From positions 3,514,801-3,578,800 of the forward strand of contig NZ_MLJI01000001.1 of the NCBI RefSeq assembly GCF_002095535.1: DNA of 64,000 bases, in the 5' to 3' direction. The first letter of the stretch is position 1; every line of letters starts with the position of its first letter. The translations under genes and the position numbers were made by a program. Shown one piece after another: positions 63,995 to 64,000 of the stretch. This DNA comes from Pantoea cypripedii. Lineage in GTDB: Bacteria; Pseudomonadota; Gammaproteobacteria; Enterobacterales; Enterobacteriaceae. The notes under the pieces were generated by a model, which was given only the letters and a program-made list of their open reading frames with translations, made no database searches and was not told where the DNA came from.

Positions 63995-64000
63995 TTAGGT

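Overview
The window reads as chromosome of an enterobacterium, most likely of the Pantoea/Erwinia group (Erwiniaceae). The basis is the order speA – metK – galP – sprT – endA – rsmE – gshB – yqgE – ruvX – yggR – yggS – yggT – rdgB – hemW … yggN – yggL – trmB – mutY – yggX – mltC … speC, which follows the E. coli order for this region with local insertions and losses, together with an ERIC element and enterobacterial-type palindromic intergenic repeats. Genus placement is inference. I see no rRNA, tRNA, insertion sequence, prophage or CRISPR array.

Layout. 1–2589: N-terminal part of a giant BapA-like secreted adhesin (minus strand, continues past the left edge), preceded by an EAL-domain phosphodiesterase and a 60-residue ORF. 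4.3–30.9 kb: conserved housekeeping block (polyamine decarboxylases SpeA and SpeC, SAM synthetase, galactose permease, glutathione synthetase, nucleotide, heme and DNA-repair functions). It is interrupted at 18.6–24.1 kb by a GntR–transketolase–ascorbate-type PTS cluster, where E. coli has yggM-ansB. 31.4–38.9 kb: a divergent catabolic locus with an IclR regulator, an SDR and a FAD oxidase on one strand, and a polar amino-acid-type ABC importer plus a second FAD oxidase on the other. 39–41.2 kb: an Rpn-family nuclease with a likely internal short product, and an AcuI-type reductase. 41.2–47.3 kb: heme uptake operon hmuRSTUV with a Fur box. 47.5–54.4 kb: SelW-like protein, LysR regulator, DUF554 membrane protein, UbiX/UbiD decarboxylase pair, then a PadR (NfeR-like) regulator, ferric-siderophore reductase, an SDR lacking the catalytic Lys, and a HbpS/GlcG-like protein. 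54.7–58.2 kb: sitABCD Mn/Fe importer with two MntR-like palindromes. 58.2–64 kb: small secreted protein, Rob-like AraC regulator, cyanide-insensitive-type bd oxidase (cioAB plus a DUF2474 small protein), YghX-type dienelactone hydrolase and an HxlR regulator.

How it fits together. Metal and heme acquisition dominates the right half: heme importer, ferric reductase and manganese importer. Polyamine synthesis frames the left half. The accessory pieces of greatest interest are the adhesin/EAL pair, the dedicated transketolase–PTS cluster with unknown substrate, the two-oxidase ABC locus, the Rpn gene with an internal start, the 45-codon ORF with a near-perfect Shine-Dalgarno upstream of speA, and two dispersed palindromic repeat families that sit at many of the gene-block boundaries.
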